From: Corynebacterium tuberculostearicum SK141
GTDB taxonomy: Bacteria > Actinomycetota > Actinomycetes > Mycobacteriales > Mycobacteriaceae
Reading direction: 5' to 3'
Assembly: GCF_000175635.1 (NCBI RefSeq)
Contig: NZ_ACVP01000023.1
Coordinates: 368,285-432,284 of the forward strand
Length of the DNA stretch: 64,000 nt
Under the pieces are notes generated by a model that was not told the DNA's origin, did not search any database, and was given only the letters and a program-made list of their open reading frames with translations. The position numbers and the translations under genes were made by a program. Of this stretch, positions 27,904-38,883 are shown in pieces. Numbering within the stretch: position 1 is the stretch's first letter; each line of letters begins with the position of its first letter.

Positions 27904-28701
27904 CTACTCGGCGCGGCTGGCATACGGCGCACGGGCAGGAAGGTTAGGTCGCGCATTGTCTTGGGAGGCACCGGCATCGCCGGTCTCGCGGTCCGAGTTG
28001 CGGTCGCCGGCATCGCCACCATTGCTGGTGCGCTGCTGTCCCTGTGGCACGGCATTGAGGGAATCCGACATCCCCTCCGTGTCCTTTGGGTCGCTAGAAG
28101 CCTGGCCCGGGCGGATTGGTTCACCGTTGACATCAATGAGTTTCTCGGTATCCGGGGTGCCTTCGCGCTTGTCGACGATCTTTCCATCGCCGCCAACTTC
28201 CGCAATGCCCGGCTGCTTAGGAATAGCCATTCCCATCTCGTCCGCGCGGCGCGCAATATCAGCAGAAGAGCTGAGATTCTCCGCATCGCGGTTGAGGGTC
28301 TCAATCTGGTTATCCAGTTGGGAATCCTGCACGGTCAGCTGCTGGATGGCAAAGGTTTGCTTGGTAGACAGACCCGACAGCCACATGGCCAAGGCCACGC
28401 CGACGATAAGCAGCGTGAGGGAAATGACACCCAACCGGGTAAGGAGCCCGTTCTTCTTCGTCTGCGGCTGCAGTTGGCGCCCGCGGAAGCTAACCACCTG
28501 CTTCGAACCCAGTCGCTTAGTGCTGCGGTGCGGCACGCGAGTGCGGCTCGGGGCACGCTTAGTGCTGGGACGCTCGCGCAGCGCCGTCGGGGCTCCGGTA
28601 TCGATTCCGGTGGTGAAGTCTCGGCTGGCGCCCATGGTGCGAGTGGCCTCTCTGTCGCGGCTGTCAGTCTTTAGGTGGTTGCGGCGTGGGATGGTGCTCA
28701 T
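27904..28701 (-). CDS. ftsL: FtsL-like division protein with disordered flanks
   Basis: The position between rsmH and ftsI and the layout identify this protein. A basic disordered N-terminus of about 95 residues is followed by one transmembrane helix ([20 protein letters not shown]), a short coiled coil ([20 protein letters not shown]) and a low-complexity Gly/Asp/Asn-rich tail. FtsL/FtsB-type proteins form the FtsQLB activator complex. At 265 residues it is much longer than the classical FtsL of about 120, because of the flanking disordered parts. The start overlaps the rsmH stop by 4 bp (ATGA). Primary sequence similarity to FtsL is weak, so the name rests on context. Confidence 0.75.
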   Translation of the reverse strand: MSTIPRRNHLKTDSRDREATRTMGASRDFTTGIDTGAPTALRERPSTKRAPSRTRVPHRSTKRLGSKQVVSFRGRQLQPQTKKNGLLTRLGVISLTLLIVGVALAMWLSGLSTKQTFAIQQLTVQDSQLDNQIETLNRDAENLSSSADIARRADEMGMAIPKQPGIAEVGGDGKIVDKREGTPDTEKLIDVNGEPIRPGQASSDPKDTEGMSDSLNAVPQGQQRTSNGGDAGDRNSDRETGDAGASQDNARPNLPARAPYASRAE

Positions 28702-29738
28702 TGCCTGCCTCCCGGCGGTAGAAATTCTGGCATTCCCTCGAGTCTTTCGATGGCACGAACACGCACCGACGCGGCTCGCGAATTTTCCGTGACCTCCTCT
28801 TCAGAGGCCTTTTCCGCCCCGCGCGTAACGATCTTGAACTTCGGCGCGGTGCCCGGAAGATCCATCGGCAACCCAGCCGGCGTCTTGGACGTAGTCAGTT
28901 CTTTGAAGGCTGCTTTAACGATGCGGTCTTCCAAAGATTGGTAGCTCATGAATACGGCACGGCCGCCTTCTGAAAGCGCCTGGGTTATGACCGGCAGGAC
29001 ATTTTCGATAGCTTCCAACTCGCGGTTGACCTCAACCCGCAGCGCCTGGAAGGTGCGCTTGGCGGGGTGCCCTCCGGTACGGCGGGTCGCAGCGGGAATG
29101 ACATCATACAGCAGCTCAACGAGCCGCGCGGAGTTCTCGAAAGGCTCCTTGTCGCGCTCTTTCAACACGGCGGAGGCAATTTTTCCCGCGAAACGCTCAT
29201 CACCATAGGTTTTGAGGACGCGAGCCAAGTCACCGTGCGTATAGGTATTAAGCACATCCGCCGCAGTAATCCCCTGCGAAGGGTCCATGCGCATATCCAG
29301 CGGTGCATCCGCCTTATAAGCGAATCCGCGGTCAGCCTGGTCTAGCTGCATTGAGGAAACACCAAGGTCAAAAAGGGCGCCGGCAATGCCTACGGTGCGG
29401 GCCGAATCAAAGATATCGCCCTCACCTTCCGCGATGGCGCTGCCTAGCTCATCGAATCGTGCATTAACGCCAACGAAGCGATCGCCGTAGGGCGCAAGAC
29501 GTTCGGTTGCATTGCGCAGCGCCTGCTTATCGCGGTCAACGCCAATGACTCGAGCCTTGGGGAAAGATTCCAGGAAGTAGCGGGTGTGGCCACCGGCGCC
29601 CAGGGTGGCGTCGACAAGCACTGCCTTATCCCCCGCCGCTTCTACCTGGGGGCGCAGGAGATCAGCCATGCGCTCGCGCATGACCGGCACGTGGCCGTGG
29701 TTTTCGGCCACATCATAATTTAGGTCTTTGGTAGCCAT
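28698..29738 (-). CDS. rsmH: 16S rRNA (cytosine1402-N4)-methyltransferase RsmH
   Basis: This 346-residue SAM-dependent methyltransferase (MraW) begins near [13 protein letters not shown] and has the SAM-binding block [19 protein letters not shown] and [16 protein letters not shown]. It modifies C1402 in the ribosomal P-site. The ATG at 29738 was chosen, with GGGGAG just upstream; a TTG at 29750 is the alternative. It follows mraZ after about 160 bp containing a long stem-loop and overlaps ftsL by 4 bp. Confidence 0.95.
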   Translation of the reverse strand: MATKDLNYDVAENHGHVPVMRERMADLLRPQVEAAGDKAVLVDATLGAGGHTRYFLESFPKARVIGVDRDKQALRNATERLAPYGDRFVGVNARFDELGSAIAEGEGDIFDSARTVGIAGALFDLGVSSMQLDQADRGFAYKADAPLDMRMDPSQGITAADVLNTYTHGDLARVLKTYGDERFAGKIASAVLKERDKEPFENSARLVELLYDVIPAATRRTGGHPAKRTFQALRVEVNRELEAIENVLPVITQALSEGGRAVFMSYQSLEDRIVKAAFKELTTSKTPAGLPMDLPGTAPKFKIVTRGAEKASEEEVTENSRAASVRVRAIERLEGMPEFLPPGGRQ

Positions 29739-29794
29739 GTCTCCCCGCAACCCCCTTTCTCAAATTCCCTGACTTCCAGTGGTGGAAAGCATGC

Positions 29795-29886
29795 GAGTGC
29801 GTATAGGGCCCTGTCCGAGGCAGGTTTCTGATATCGGGGAAGTACACCAGAATCATCCGCCTCGGACAGAGTCCTTACACGCACTC
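29795..29886 (-). other. Long stem-loop between mraZ and rsmH
   Basis: Two perfectly paired blocks, GAGTGCGT with ACGCACTC (8 bp) and CTGTCCGAGGC with GCCTCGGACAG (11 bp), are separated by an 8/9-base internal loop and enclose a 37-base apical loop. The element falls entirely in the transcribed spacer between mraZ and rsmH. No T-run follows it on the minus strand, so a simple terminator is unlikely. An attenuator, an RNase site or a protein-binding RNA is possible. Confidence 0.65.
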
Positions 29887-29896
29887 TTGTGCAGGC

Positions 29897-30331
29897 TTAG
29901 AGCAAGCCCGCCAGCACGTCATCGGCATCTGCTGCCGAATAAGCATCTTCAGTTTGCGACTGGTACTCAGCCCACGCGGCTGCGTCCCAAATTTCGAGAA
30001 AGTCCACAGAGCCAACCACAACGCACTCCTTAGACAAGTTGGCATATTCCCGATGCCCCGCGGACAACGTAATGCGCCCATGCCCATCCGGCCGCTGTTC
30101 GTCCGCACTTGCTGCCAAGTTACGAATGAAAGCACGTGCTTCTGGGTTGGTTCGAGAAACCGCCGCAGCCTTCCGCGCACGTGCCGCAAATTCCTCCCGC
30201 GGGTACACGGCCAGCGAGTGGTCCTGCCCCTTGGTGACCATGAGGCCACCCGCGAGTTCATCGCGAAACTTTGCCGGAAGCGTAAGACGTCCCTTGTCAT
30301 CGAGCTTCGGAGTGTAGGTTCCGAGAAACAT
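29897..30331 (-). CDS. mraZ: Transcriptional regulator MraZ
   Basis: This 144-residue protein has two SpoVT-AbrB-like domains: the first contains [20 protein letters not shown], the second [18 protein letters not shown]. MraZ binds GTGGG repeats in front of its own operon and controls the dcw cluster. The ATG at 30331 was chosen because AAGGTGG precedes it by 8 bases; a GTG at 30343 would overlap that site. It is the first gene of the cluster. Confidence 0.95.
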   Translation of the reverse strand: MFLGTYTPKLDDKGRLTLPAKFRDELAGGLMVTKGQDHSLAVYPREEFAARARKAAAVSRTNPEARAFIRNLAASADEQRPDGHGRITLSAGHREYANLSKECVVVGSVDFLEIWDAAAWAEYQSQTEDAYSAADADDVLAGLL

Positions 30332-30417
30332 CCCGGCGTCCACCTTCCTTACTCAAAAACTCCGGATTCTCTTACTTCAGAATCGAGACCCTTGAGCCCC
30401 TCTTTCCTCCGCTGCGC

Positions 30418-30451
30418 CCCACTCTACCCCACTTTCCCCCACCTAACCCAC
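30418..30451 (-). promoter_or_regulatory. MraZ-box array upstream of mraZ
   Basis: On the minus strand GTGGG occurs four times at near-helical spacing (30447-30451, 30438-30442, 30428-30432, 30418-30422; steps of 9, 10 and 10 bp), about 90-120 bp before the mraZ start. Repeats of this type, one per helical turn, are the known binding sites of MraZ. Confidence 0.8.
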
Positions 30452-30544
30452 TTAAAGCGGCGTGTCCCTCGGATTACTTTCAATTACGTGCAGCTAGATA
30501 ATGGTTTTTCCGGTGGGAAGAAATCCCGCGAAAGGCCTTGACAG

Positions 30545-30707
30545 CCCACTACAACCACCCCACTTACCCCACCCGTAACACCAATATAATGCGCCCCACC
30601 CCACCCACCGACCCCATATGCTGTGTTATCGAGGACTTTTATCTAAGCCCATGGGGCAACCACCCCACCATTGCCCACCCAGCGCCTCATCCGTGGGGCA
30701 AAGTGGG
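30545..30707. other. Further clusters of GTGGG/CCCAC repeats in the mraZ leader
   Basis: Beyond the proximal array, CCCAC on the plus strand recurs at 30545, 30559, 30568, 30595, 30600, 30604, 30664 and 30674, and GTGGG in the opposite orientation at 30693 and 30703. The last two pairs (30664/30674 and 30693/30703) are each spaced 10 bp and face each other. No gene is visible between 30332 and 30781 apart from the DUF3040 terminator. Confidence 0.6.
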
Positions 30708-30730
30708 GAATTTTGGCGCGGCACAAAAAT

Positions 30731-30763
30731 GCCCCGGTTGACCCTCACTGGGCCAACCGGGGC
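30731..30763 (-). terminator. Terminator of DUF3040 gene
   Basis: A perfect 10-bp stem (GCCCCGGTTG / CAACCGGGGC) is followed on the minus strand by ATTTTTG, a standard Rho-independent signal 20 bp after the stop. Confidence 0.85.
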
Positions 30764-30781
30764 GAACTAAATTAAAAAGCG

Positions 30782-31180
30782 CTAACGCTCCTCAAAGCGG
30801 CGACGGAAGTTTTCCTCCAACTTGCCGCTGACTCCACCACTGCGGGACGCGGACTTCTTTGCACGAGCGCTGGAATAATGCCCCTGGGCAGAATGCCCAG
30901 ATCCATCTCCGCGCAGCATCCACACACCGGCGGCAAACATCACCAAAAAGCCCGCGATAGAAAGCACGATAAACCACAGGCTTTGCTGTGCGAGAGCAAC
31001 ACCGCCGATAAGCATGCAAAGGCCAACGACAACGAGCGCTACGCCTCGGAGGGTTACCGCACCGCCAGATCCGCCGAACGACGTAGGCTCAGAAACGGAA
31101 GCGCCAAACTTAGGATCGTCAGCAAGTAACGATTCCTCAATTTCACGGAGCGTGCGCTGCTCCTGCTCGGAAAGAGACAC
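30782..31180 (-). CDS. DUF3040 membrane protein
   Basis: This 132-residue protein begins SLSEQEQRTLREIEESLLAD, the DUF3040 signature, and has two adjacent transmembrane helices at about residues 42-62 and 66-88, then a basic Ser/Arg-rich cytosolic tail. The GTG start is preceded by GGAGG at 5-base spacing. DUF3040 proteins are common in actinobacteria next to mraZ; their function is unknown. It has its own terminator, so it is probably not part of the dcw transcript. Confidence 0.88.
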   Translation of the reverse strand: MSLSEQEQRTLREIEESLLADDPKFGASVSEPTSFGGSGGAVTLRGVALVVVGLCMLIGGVALAQQSLWFIVLSIAGFLVMFAAGVWMLRGDGSGHSAQGHYSSARAKKSASRSGGVSGKLEENFRRRFEER

Positions 31181-31289
31181 TGTTCCTCCAACTAGGGATT
31201 GAGCTTCGGGCGGTAATAGTTCTATCTATATTAACGCCCAGAATAATCAGTATGTTCCCCAAAAGGTAGTGAGCGCCCCCACGAAGTGA

Positions 31290-31721
31290 CTACGCAGCAA
31301 AAGAGCCGAAAGTAGTCCCTGCCTCACTTTCATCCAAAAACTGTGCAGCACGCTGCATGAGGCCATAAACATATTCCTCGCTCGGCGCTTCATCCAGTCC
31401 CGAAGACACGCGCGCACGAGTCCGCGAATATCCCTTAAAGGATTCAGCCCACCGCTTGTCTTCCACACCGACGAGCGCTAACCGATCCCATGCACTGGAG
31501 GGAAGGCGGCGGCGCCGAGCCACTACAGATGCAGCCACTCGTGCGCCAGCAGTACGTAGAGCCGATTGGTACGCCACCTCTAAGGCTTGATCGAATCGCC
31601 CCTCAGCCGCATAACCTCGCGCGGCGTCTAATAATTCTCGTGCCTGAAAGAGGAACCGTGCCCGCTTGCTGCCTTCTCGCCCAAGAGAACGGGTACGCGT
31701 TGCCGAAATAATCTGTGCCAT
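31290..31721 (-). CDS. HEPN-domain protein, SAV_6107 family
   Basis: This 143-residue all-helical protein contains ARFLFQARELLDAARGYAAE and LEVAYQSALRTAGARVAA, matching the SAV_6107-type HEPN family that lies beside mraZ in actinobacteria. An Arg-rich stretch (VARRRR) is followed by a conserved WDRLALVG. Some HEPN proteins are RNases with an RxxxxH motif. I do not see that motif here, so nuclease activity should not be assumed. No nucleotidyltransferase partner gene is adjacent. Confidence 0.75.
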   Translation of the reverse strand: MAQIISATRTRSLGREGSKRARFLFQARELLDAARGYAAEGRFDQALEVAYQSALRTAGARVAASVVARRRRLPSSAWDRLALVGVEDKRWAESFKGYSRTRARVSSGLDEAPSEEYVYGLMQRAAQFLDESEAGTTFGSFAA

Positions 31722-31950
31722 TGTCTTTGCCCTTAACTAAATAAATAACGTCGTTGAACTGCCCCTGACCCTAAGTAAGCCGCTAGACATTTCAACCCCG
31801 AGTATAGTTCACCTGTTCGATTCGAGCAATGTTAATAGCTGGACACACGCTTTCCTCAGTCTTCTTGTTCGATTCACTTTTGTGAATTTCGAAGAATATA
31901 GCGAGCCCTGCTTTCCCCCTCCTCTACAGACATCTGGTGTCATAGGAAGT

Positions 31951-32505
31951 GTGAGCTTTGAAATTCGCCGTCTAACCCCGCCGGAATTCTCCCTGCTAGC
32001 CCCGCAACTGGTGGAAATCTACATCGAGGCAATGCACTACAACCCCGCGATCTTGCATAGTCGCATTTCAAGCTGGCGAAATGACGTGACCCGCCCCGGA
32101 TTCAGCGCGCAGATTGCCACCCATGACAATGGCATCGTCGGCGTGGCCTATGGGTTCTTAGGTTCCCCAGATAGCTGGTGGGACGCTGAGCTTCGCCGGG
32201 GGCTCCTACTACAAGGCGGGCCCACCGAAGAGCAGTGGGACATTGTGCGCAACTACTTTGAGTTGGCAGAGATCCACGTCTTGCCGCAGTACCAGGGGCA
32301 CGGCCTAGGCAGAAAACTATTAGAGGGATTGCTATGGAATGCCCCGGCGCGCTACGCGCTGTTGTCCACACCCGAGGTACCGAACGAGGATAACGGTGCC
32401 TTCCGCCTCTATAGAGCCGCCGGCTTCTTCGATGTCCTCCGTGAACATCTCTACCCCGCCGATTCCCGCCCCTTTGCCATATTGGGCGCGAGCCTGCCGC
32501 TGTAA
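31951..32505 (+). CDS. GNAT family N-acetyltransferase
   Basis: This 184-residue protein has the acetyl-CoA-binding pattern LPQYQGHGLGRKLLEGL and the C-terminal FRLYRAAGFF that typify GNAT enzymes. The GTG at 31951 is preferred because AGGAAG lies just upstream and the family match begins at FEIRRLTPPEF. A GTG at 31882 would add 23 residues without clear similarity. The acyl acceptor is unknown. The gene is divergent from the HEPN gene and ends 50 bp before the polyprenyl synthase. Confidence 0.8.
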   Translation: MSFEIRRLTPPEFSLLAPQLVEIYIEAMHYNPAILHSRISSWRNDVTRPGFSAQIATHDNGIVGVAYGFLGSPDSWWDAELRRGLLLQGGPTEEQWDIVRNYFELAEIHVLPQYQGHGLGRKLLEGLLWNAPARYALLSTPEVPNEDNGAFRLYRAAGFFDVLREHLYPADSRPFAILGASLPL

Positions 32506-32555
32506 ACCTCTGTTATTTCTTGCGCAACCTAGCCGGTATCGTGTGGGGTGTGACT

Positions 32556-33635
32556 ATGCAGAATATTCCTGAGCTTGCGGACATCCCCGGTGCAGTGCGC
32601 GAGGAACTCGCCACCTTCCTTGATCAACGCCGAGAGCAGGTGGCCGCAATTGGCGCCCCTGTAACCAAGGCCGTGAGCTTTTTGGAATCCTTCGTGCTTG
32701 ACGGTGGCAAGCGAGTGCGGCCTACCTATGCCTGGGCGGGCTACCTTGCCGCAGGTCGAGGAGAAGAAGATCCCGTGGCCATGCTCCGCGCAGCCGCCTC
32801 TTTGGAGTTTATCCAGGCCTGCGCCCTTATCCACGATGACATTATCGATGCTTCCAATACCCGTCGCGGCAATCCTACGGTGCACCGGGGCGTCGAAAAG
32901 CTGCACCGCGAATCTGAATACTTGGGAGACCCAGAGTTCTTCGGCACCTCCGTAGCGATCTTGGTGGGCGATTTAGCGCTGGTGTACGCAGAGGACATGT
33001 TCCAAGATTCCGGCCTGAGTGCGGCCGCTTTGCACCGTGCTCGCAGCCCGTGGCGCGGCATGCGCACTGAGGTTATCGGTGGACAGCTCTTGGATATCTC
33101 TTTGGAGGCGGCAGGTTCCGAATCAGTAGAGCTTGCCAATTCCGTCAACCGCTATAAGACCGCCGCTTATACCATTGAACGCCCGCTGCACTTGGGCGCC
33201 GCCACCGCCGGTGCGAGCGAGGAACTTATCGCAGCCTTCCGCGGCTATGGGCACGATATTGGCATTGCCTACCAGTTGCGCGACGATCAGCTGGGTGTTT
33301 TTGGCGATCCCGCGGTAACCGGCAAACCTGCCGGTGATGACCTGCGCGAAGGCAAGCGAACCGAACTGTTAGCGCTAGCGCTCCAGCGCGCGGATGAGTC
33401 TGATCCACAAGCTGCTGCTACCTTGCGCAAGCTCATTGGCCGCACCTCAGATCCCCAGGAGCTATCGCGCTTGGCCCAGATCATCGCTGATTCGGGCGCA
33501 CCAGAAGAAATTGAGCGCCGCATCGATGCCCTAACGCAATCGGGCCTGCAGCACCTGCGCGCCGCACAGGTGGATCCCGCGGTGACCGAAACCCTAGAGC
33601 AGTTGGCGATCAAGGCCACTGCTCGCCGCAAGTAG
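32556..33635 (+). CDS. idsA: Polyprenyl diphosphate synthase (IdsA-type)
   Basis: This 359-residue all-helical trans-prenyltransferase has a first Asp-rich motif DDIID at residues 94-98 and a second, DDQLGVFGD, near 250. The residues at -4 and -5 from the first motif are small (Ala, Cys), which permits products longer than farnesyl diphosphate; in C. glutamicum the syntenic enzyme makes geranylgeranyl diphosphate. The ATG at 32556 gives the expected N-terminus. It lies 8 bp before mptA, linking polyprenol supply with polyprenol-mannose-dependent glycosylation. Confidence 0.85.
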   Translation: MQNIPELADIPGAVREELATFLDQRREQVAAIGAPVTKAVSFLESFVLDGGKRVRPTYAWAGYLAAGRGEEDPVAMLRAAASLEFIQACALIHDDIIDASNTRRGNPTVHRGVEKLHRESEYLGDPEFFGTSVAILVGDLALVYAEDMFQDSGLSAAALHRARSPWRGMRTEVIGGQLLDISLEAAGSESVELANSVNRYKTAAYTIERPLHLGAATAGASEELIAAFRGYGHDIGIAYQLRDDQLGVFGDPAVTGKPAGDDLREGKRTELLALALQRADESDPQAAATLRKLIGRTSDPQELSRLAQIIADSGAPEEIERRIDALTQSGLQHLRAAQVDPAVTETLEQLAIKATARRK

Positions 33636-33643
33636 GTTGTCCC

Positions 33644-35134
33644 GTGGCAAAGACGTACTCTTTTCCCATTCCACGCGCGCTGCCGCTGGGGCTATCTGCC
33701 TCCTGCATTTTGTTGCTCGCGTCCTTCTCTGGCGGCGCCACCCGCAACCGTGGAGGACTCCTTGAAGCATTAAATATTGGCTTCTTGTCCTATGGGCACG
33801 GGCGCAATCTCGGCCTAGCGCTGTACTGGGTGGGTATTTTCCTCTTAGCCGCAGCGTGGGTGCTTGCTGGGCGCACCATCATTCGCCCACAGCTCAAAAA
33901 TCCTCTCCCCGAGGGCGGCTTGCGCGACATCCAGCGCATTCTCATCGCCTGGGTAGCTCCCCTTTTATTAGCCGGGCCATTGGCCTCCCGCGATGTGTAT
34001 TCCTACCTTATGCAAGGTGCAATGGTTCGCGATGGCTTCGATCCGTATACCGAAGGGGCCGCCGTTAACCCCGGCCCCTTCCTCCTTGAGGTATCACAAG
34101 ATTGGCGCAATACCACCACACCTTATGGTCCCCTTCACCTGTGGATAGGAGAACTGGTCACCAGCCTGGTAGGAGATAACGTCACTGCAGGCGTGGTGAT
34201 CTATAAGGTTCTTTCTCTGCTCGGGTTTATTGCCATCGCCTGGTCAATCCCCCGCATCGCCCGCAAACTCGGCGCGGATCCTGCGGTAGCACTGTGGCTT
34301 GGTGTAGCTAATCCAGTTATTATCTTGCACCTTATCGGCGGCATGCATAATGAGTCGCTCATGGTGGGGCTCGTGTCTATCGGCCTGCTAGCGGCATTGC
34401 ATCAGCGCTTCCACGCCGCCCTCATCCTCGTGGGCACGGCCGTGGCTATGAAGGCAACTGCGGTTATTGCGGCACCGTTTATCGTATGGATGATGCTCCA
34501 CCACTACGCTCCCAAGGGCTCCAGTAAGTGGCGACAACTTGCTGTCTTTGTGCTATCTGGCATCGCCGCAGTGGCAGAAATCATCGCCGCAGTAGCCCTC
34601 ATCACGTGGGTTTCCGGCACGTCATGGGGCTGGCTATCGCAGGTAAGCGGCAATTCCAAGGTGATTAACCCGCTAGCCGGCCCCACCTTGGCCACCGATA
34701 TTATCTTCCCAGCGGTACAAATATTTATGCCGGATGCGTCCTATAACGCCATCCTGGCCGTCCTGCGCAGCATCGCCATGGCCTGCATGCTCATTGGGCT
34801 GGTGGCGGTGTGGTGGCTTTGCCGCAAGGACAACCGCGACGCCATTATGGGCACCGCGGCCGCGTACCAAATTGCCTTTGTTTTCAACGCCGTGACCCTA
34901 CCGTGGTACTACGCCTCTATCTTTACCCTGATGGGCACCTTCCGGCCGCCGCTCTGGCTCATCAAATTCACCACCGGCGTGGCCCTGTTTATTGGCGTCT
35001 CTTTCTCCGGCGATGGCAATCACCAGCTCTACAACTGGTTCTGGGTCATCGGCATGATTGTGGTGGCATGGTTTGCCACCCAGTGGATCTTTGAAGGCGT
35101 GCCTAAAAAGCGGCAGCCTGCGCGCGCCGAATAA
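33644..35134 (+). CDS. mptA: Alpha-1,6-mannopyranosyltransferase MptA
   Basis: This 496-residue polytopic GT-C glycosyltransferase has about 12-13 membrane segments. The first large outer loop holds the acidic SRDVYSYLMQGAMVRDGFDP block and TPYGPLHLWIGE. It matches the actinobacterial polyprenyl-phosphomannose-dependent MptA/MptB family that extends the mannan backbone of lipomannan and lipoarabinomannan outside the membrane. It follows the polyprenyl synthase closely, and its 3' end overlaps the convergent Rv2175c-type gene by 32 bp. Confidence 0.88.
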   Translation: MAKTYSFPIPRALPLGLSASCILLLASFSGGATRNRGGLLEALNIGFLSYGHGRNLGLALYWVGIFLLAAAWVLAGRTIIRPQLKNPLPEGGLRDIQRILIAWVAPLLLAGPLASRDVYSYLMQGAMVRDGFDPYTEGAAVNPGPFLLEVSQDWRNTTTPYGPLHLWIGELVTSLVGDNVTAGVVIYKVLSLLGFIAIAWSIPRIARKLGADPAVALWLGVANPVIILHLIGGMHNESLMVGLVSIGLLAALHQRFHAALILVGTAVAMKATAVIAAPFIVWMMLHHYAPKGSSKWRQLAVFVLSGIAAVAEIIAAVALITWVSGTSWGWLSQVSGNSKVINPLAGPTLATDIIFPAVQIFMPDASYNAILAVLRSIAMACMLIGLVAVWWLCRKDNRDAIMGTAAAYQIAFVFNAVTLPWYYASIFTLMGTFRPPLWLIKFTTGVALFIGVSFSGDGNHQLYNWFWVIGMIVVAWFATQWIFEGVPKKRQPARAE

Positions 35135-35471
35135 CTTCGCGGGCAAGGTGACCGTGCAGGGCATCGATCGGGCGGCCGGGCAGTGAGTCATCCTCGGTAA
35201 AGAGATGCTTGAAGATTTCGTTGTCCTTATAGCCGCCGTCTGTCAACACAGTAATTGCGGCAGTTACATGCTTGGCAATCACACCCTTGTCGTTGAAGAA
35301 GGCCAGAGGTACGCGCTTTCCTTCTGGGGAATCCCAGGCAATGAACTTTCGGTCCTGGAGCAGGTCATAAGCGCGCGTGATGGGTAGGTCTAGCTTTTCT
35401 GCCACCTGCTGCATGCTGAGCAGTTCTTCGTTAGCGAGCAAGGAATCGAGGGATTTTTCTTGGTTAGTCAC
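35103..35471 (-). CDS. Rv2175c-family DNA-binding protein
   Basis: This small protein has an N-terminal winged helix-turn-helix (LSMQQVAEKLDLPITRAYDLL) and a C-terminal domain with TDGGYKDNEIFKHLF and RPIDALHGHLAREV, as in M. tuberculosis Rv2175c, a DNA-binding protein phosphorylated by PknL. The GTG at 35471 (122 residues) is chosen because TAAAGT lies 7 bases upstream, as for a leaderless message. An ATG at 35507 would add 12 residues and nearly touch pknL. It is divergent from pknL, as in mycobacteria. Confidence 0.8.
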   Translation of the reverse strand: MTNQEKSLDSLLANEELLSMQQVAEKLDLPITRAYDLLQDRKFIAWDSPEGKRVPLAFFNDKGVIAKHVTAAITVLTDGGYKDNEIFKHLFTEDDSLPGRPIDALHGHLAREVIRRAQAAAF

Positions 35472-35481
35472 GTTTTCTACT

Positions 35482-35510
35482 TTAACGCGGGCTAGATGAT
35501 CGGCCATACT
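35482..35510 (+). promoter_or_regulatory. Candidate leaderless promoter of pknL
   Basis: TTAACG (35482-35487) and CATACT (35505-35510) are 17 bp apart, and CATACT ends 7 bases before the pknL ATG. Transcription would start at or next to the start codon. Confidence 0.45.
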
Positions 35511-35517
35511 GGGAAGC

Positions 35518-38270
<2,753 letters not shown>

Positions 38271-38299
38271 TCAAGCGCCTATCGCGCGTTAGTTAAATT

Positions 38300-38809
38300 T
38301 TAGATATTAATTCTATTGCCCATAGACAGCGGAAGCACCTGGGCGCAGGCACGGAACTTGGCGAGGTTATGGCGGGCGTCGACAAGCGCATCGTGATTAC
38401 CCTTAGGCACGGCCGGCAGGCTGGGACGCCCCGCAAACTCCCAGTACTGCTTCAGCTCGCGGGTATAGCGTGGCATGCGCTTAGGCAATCCGGCCATATC
38501 GCCCCACAGCTGCGCCAAAACCACATGATCATAAGCGCCCACCCAAGCCCACAGCTCTACCGGGGTTGAGCTCTGGGTAAGAAACTCGAAGACCTCCGTG
38601 CGAATGGTCTCCAGAGGCTTCCATACTGGGTCCCGCGGGCTGGGCAGCTTAGCCAGTACATTGTCTTTGACCCAAGAATTGGCCTTGGACGGATCGAAAT
38701 CCGTAGACACGGCGTAGTACTCGCTGCCATTCTCACCGACGATGCCGATGGAGACCAATTCAATGGTTTGTCCATCTTCGATAAATTCGGTGTCATAGAA
38801 GTAGCGCAC
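38300..38809 (-). CDS. 3'-exoribonuclease (RNase AS family)
   Basis: This 169-residue DEDD-type exonuclease begins RYFYDTEFIEDG, providing the first catalytic Asp and Glu, and has further acidic sites in WAWVGAYDHVVL and NHDALVDARHN. It matches the actinobacterial polyadenylate-specific 3'-exoribonuclease AS (Rv2179c). The GTG at 38809 (preceded by GGGAG) gives the usual N-terminus; a TTG at 38818 is possible. It lies beside aroG, as in mycobacteria. Confidence 0.88.
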   Translation of the reverse strand: MRYFYDTEFIEDGQTIELVSIGIVGENGSEYYAVSTDFDPSKANSWVKDNVLAKLPSPRDPVWKPLETIRTEVFEFLTQSSTPVELWAWVGAYDHVVLAQLWGDMAGLPKRMPRYTRELKQYWEFAGRPSLPAVPKGNHDALVDARHNLAKFRACAQVLPLSMGNRINI

Positions 38810-38883
38810 GTCTCCCAAGCCTAGTGCCGCCTAGTCTGCGGCGATAAATTGGCCCCTTAAAGAGACGGTTGTAGACTTCTGGC

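Noticed and set aside
30538..30741. A 67-codon frame in the mraZ leader
   Set aside because: The translation is a Pro/Thr/His string caused by the repeated CCCAC boxes, without a ribosome-binding site.
31290..31721. HEPN protein as part of a toxin-antitoxin pair
   Set aside because: No MNT-type nucleotidyltransferase or other antitoxin gene is adjacent and no RxxxxH motif was seen; the gene is part of conserved actinobacterial synteny.
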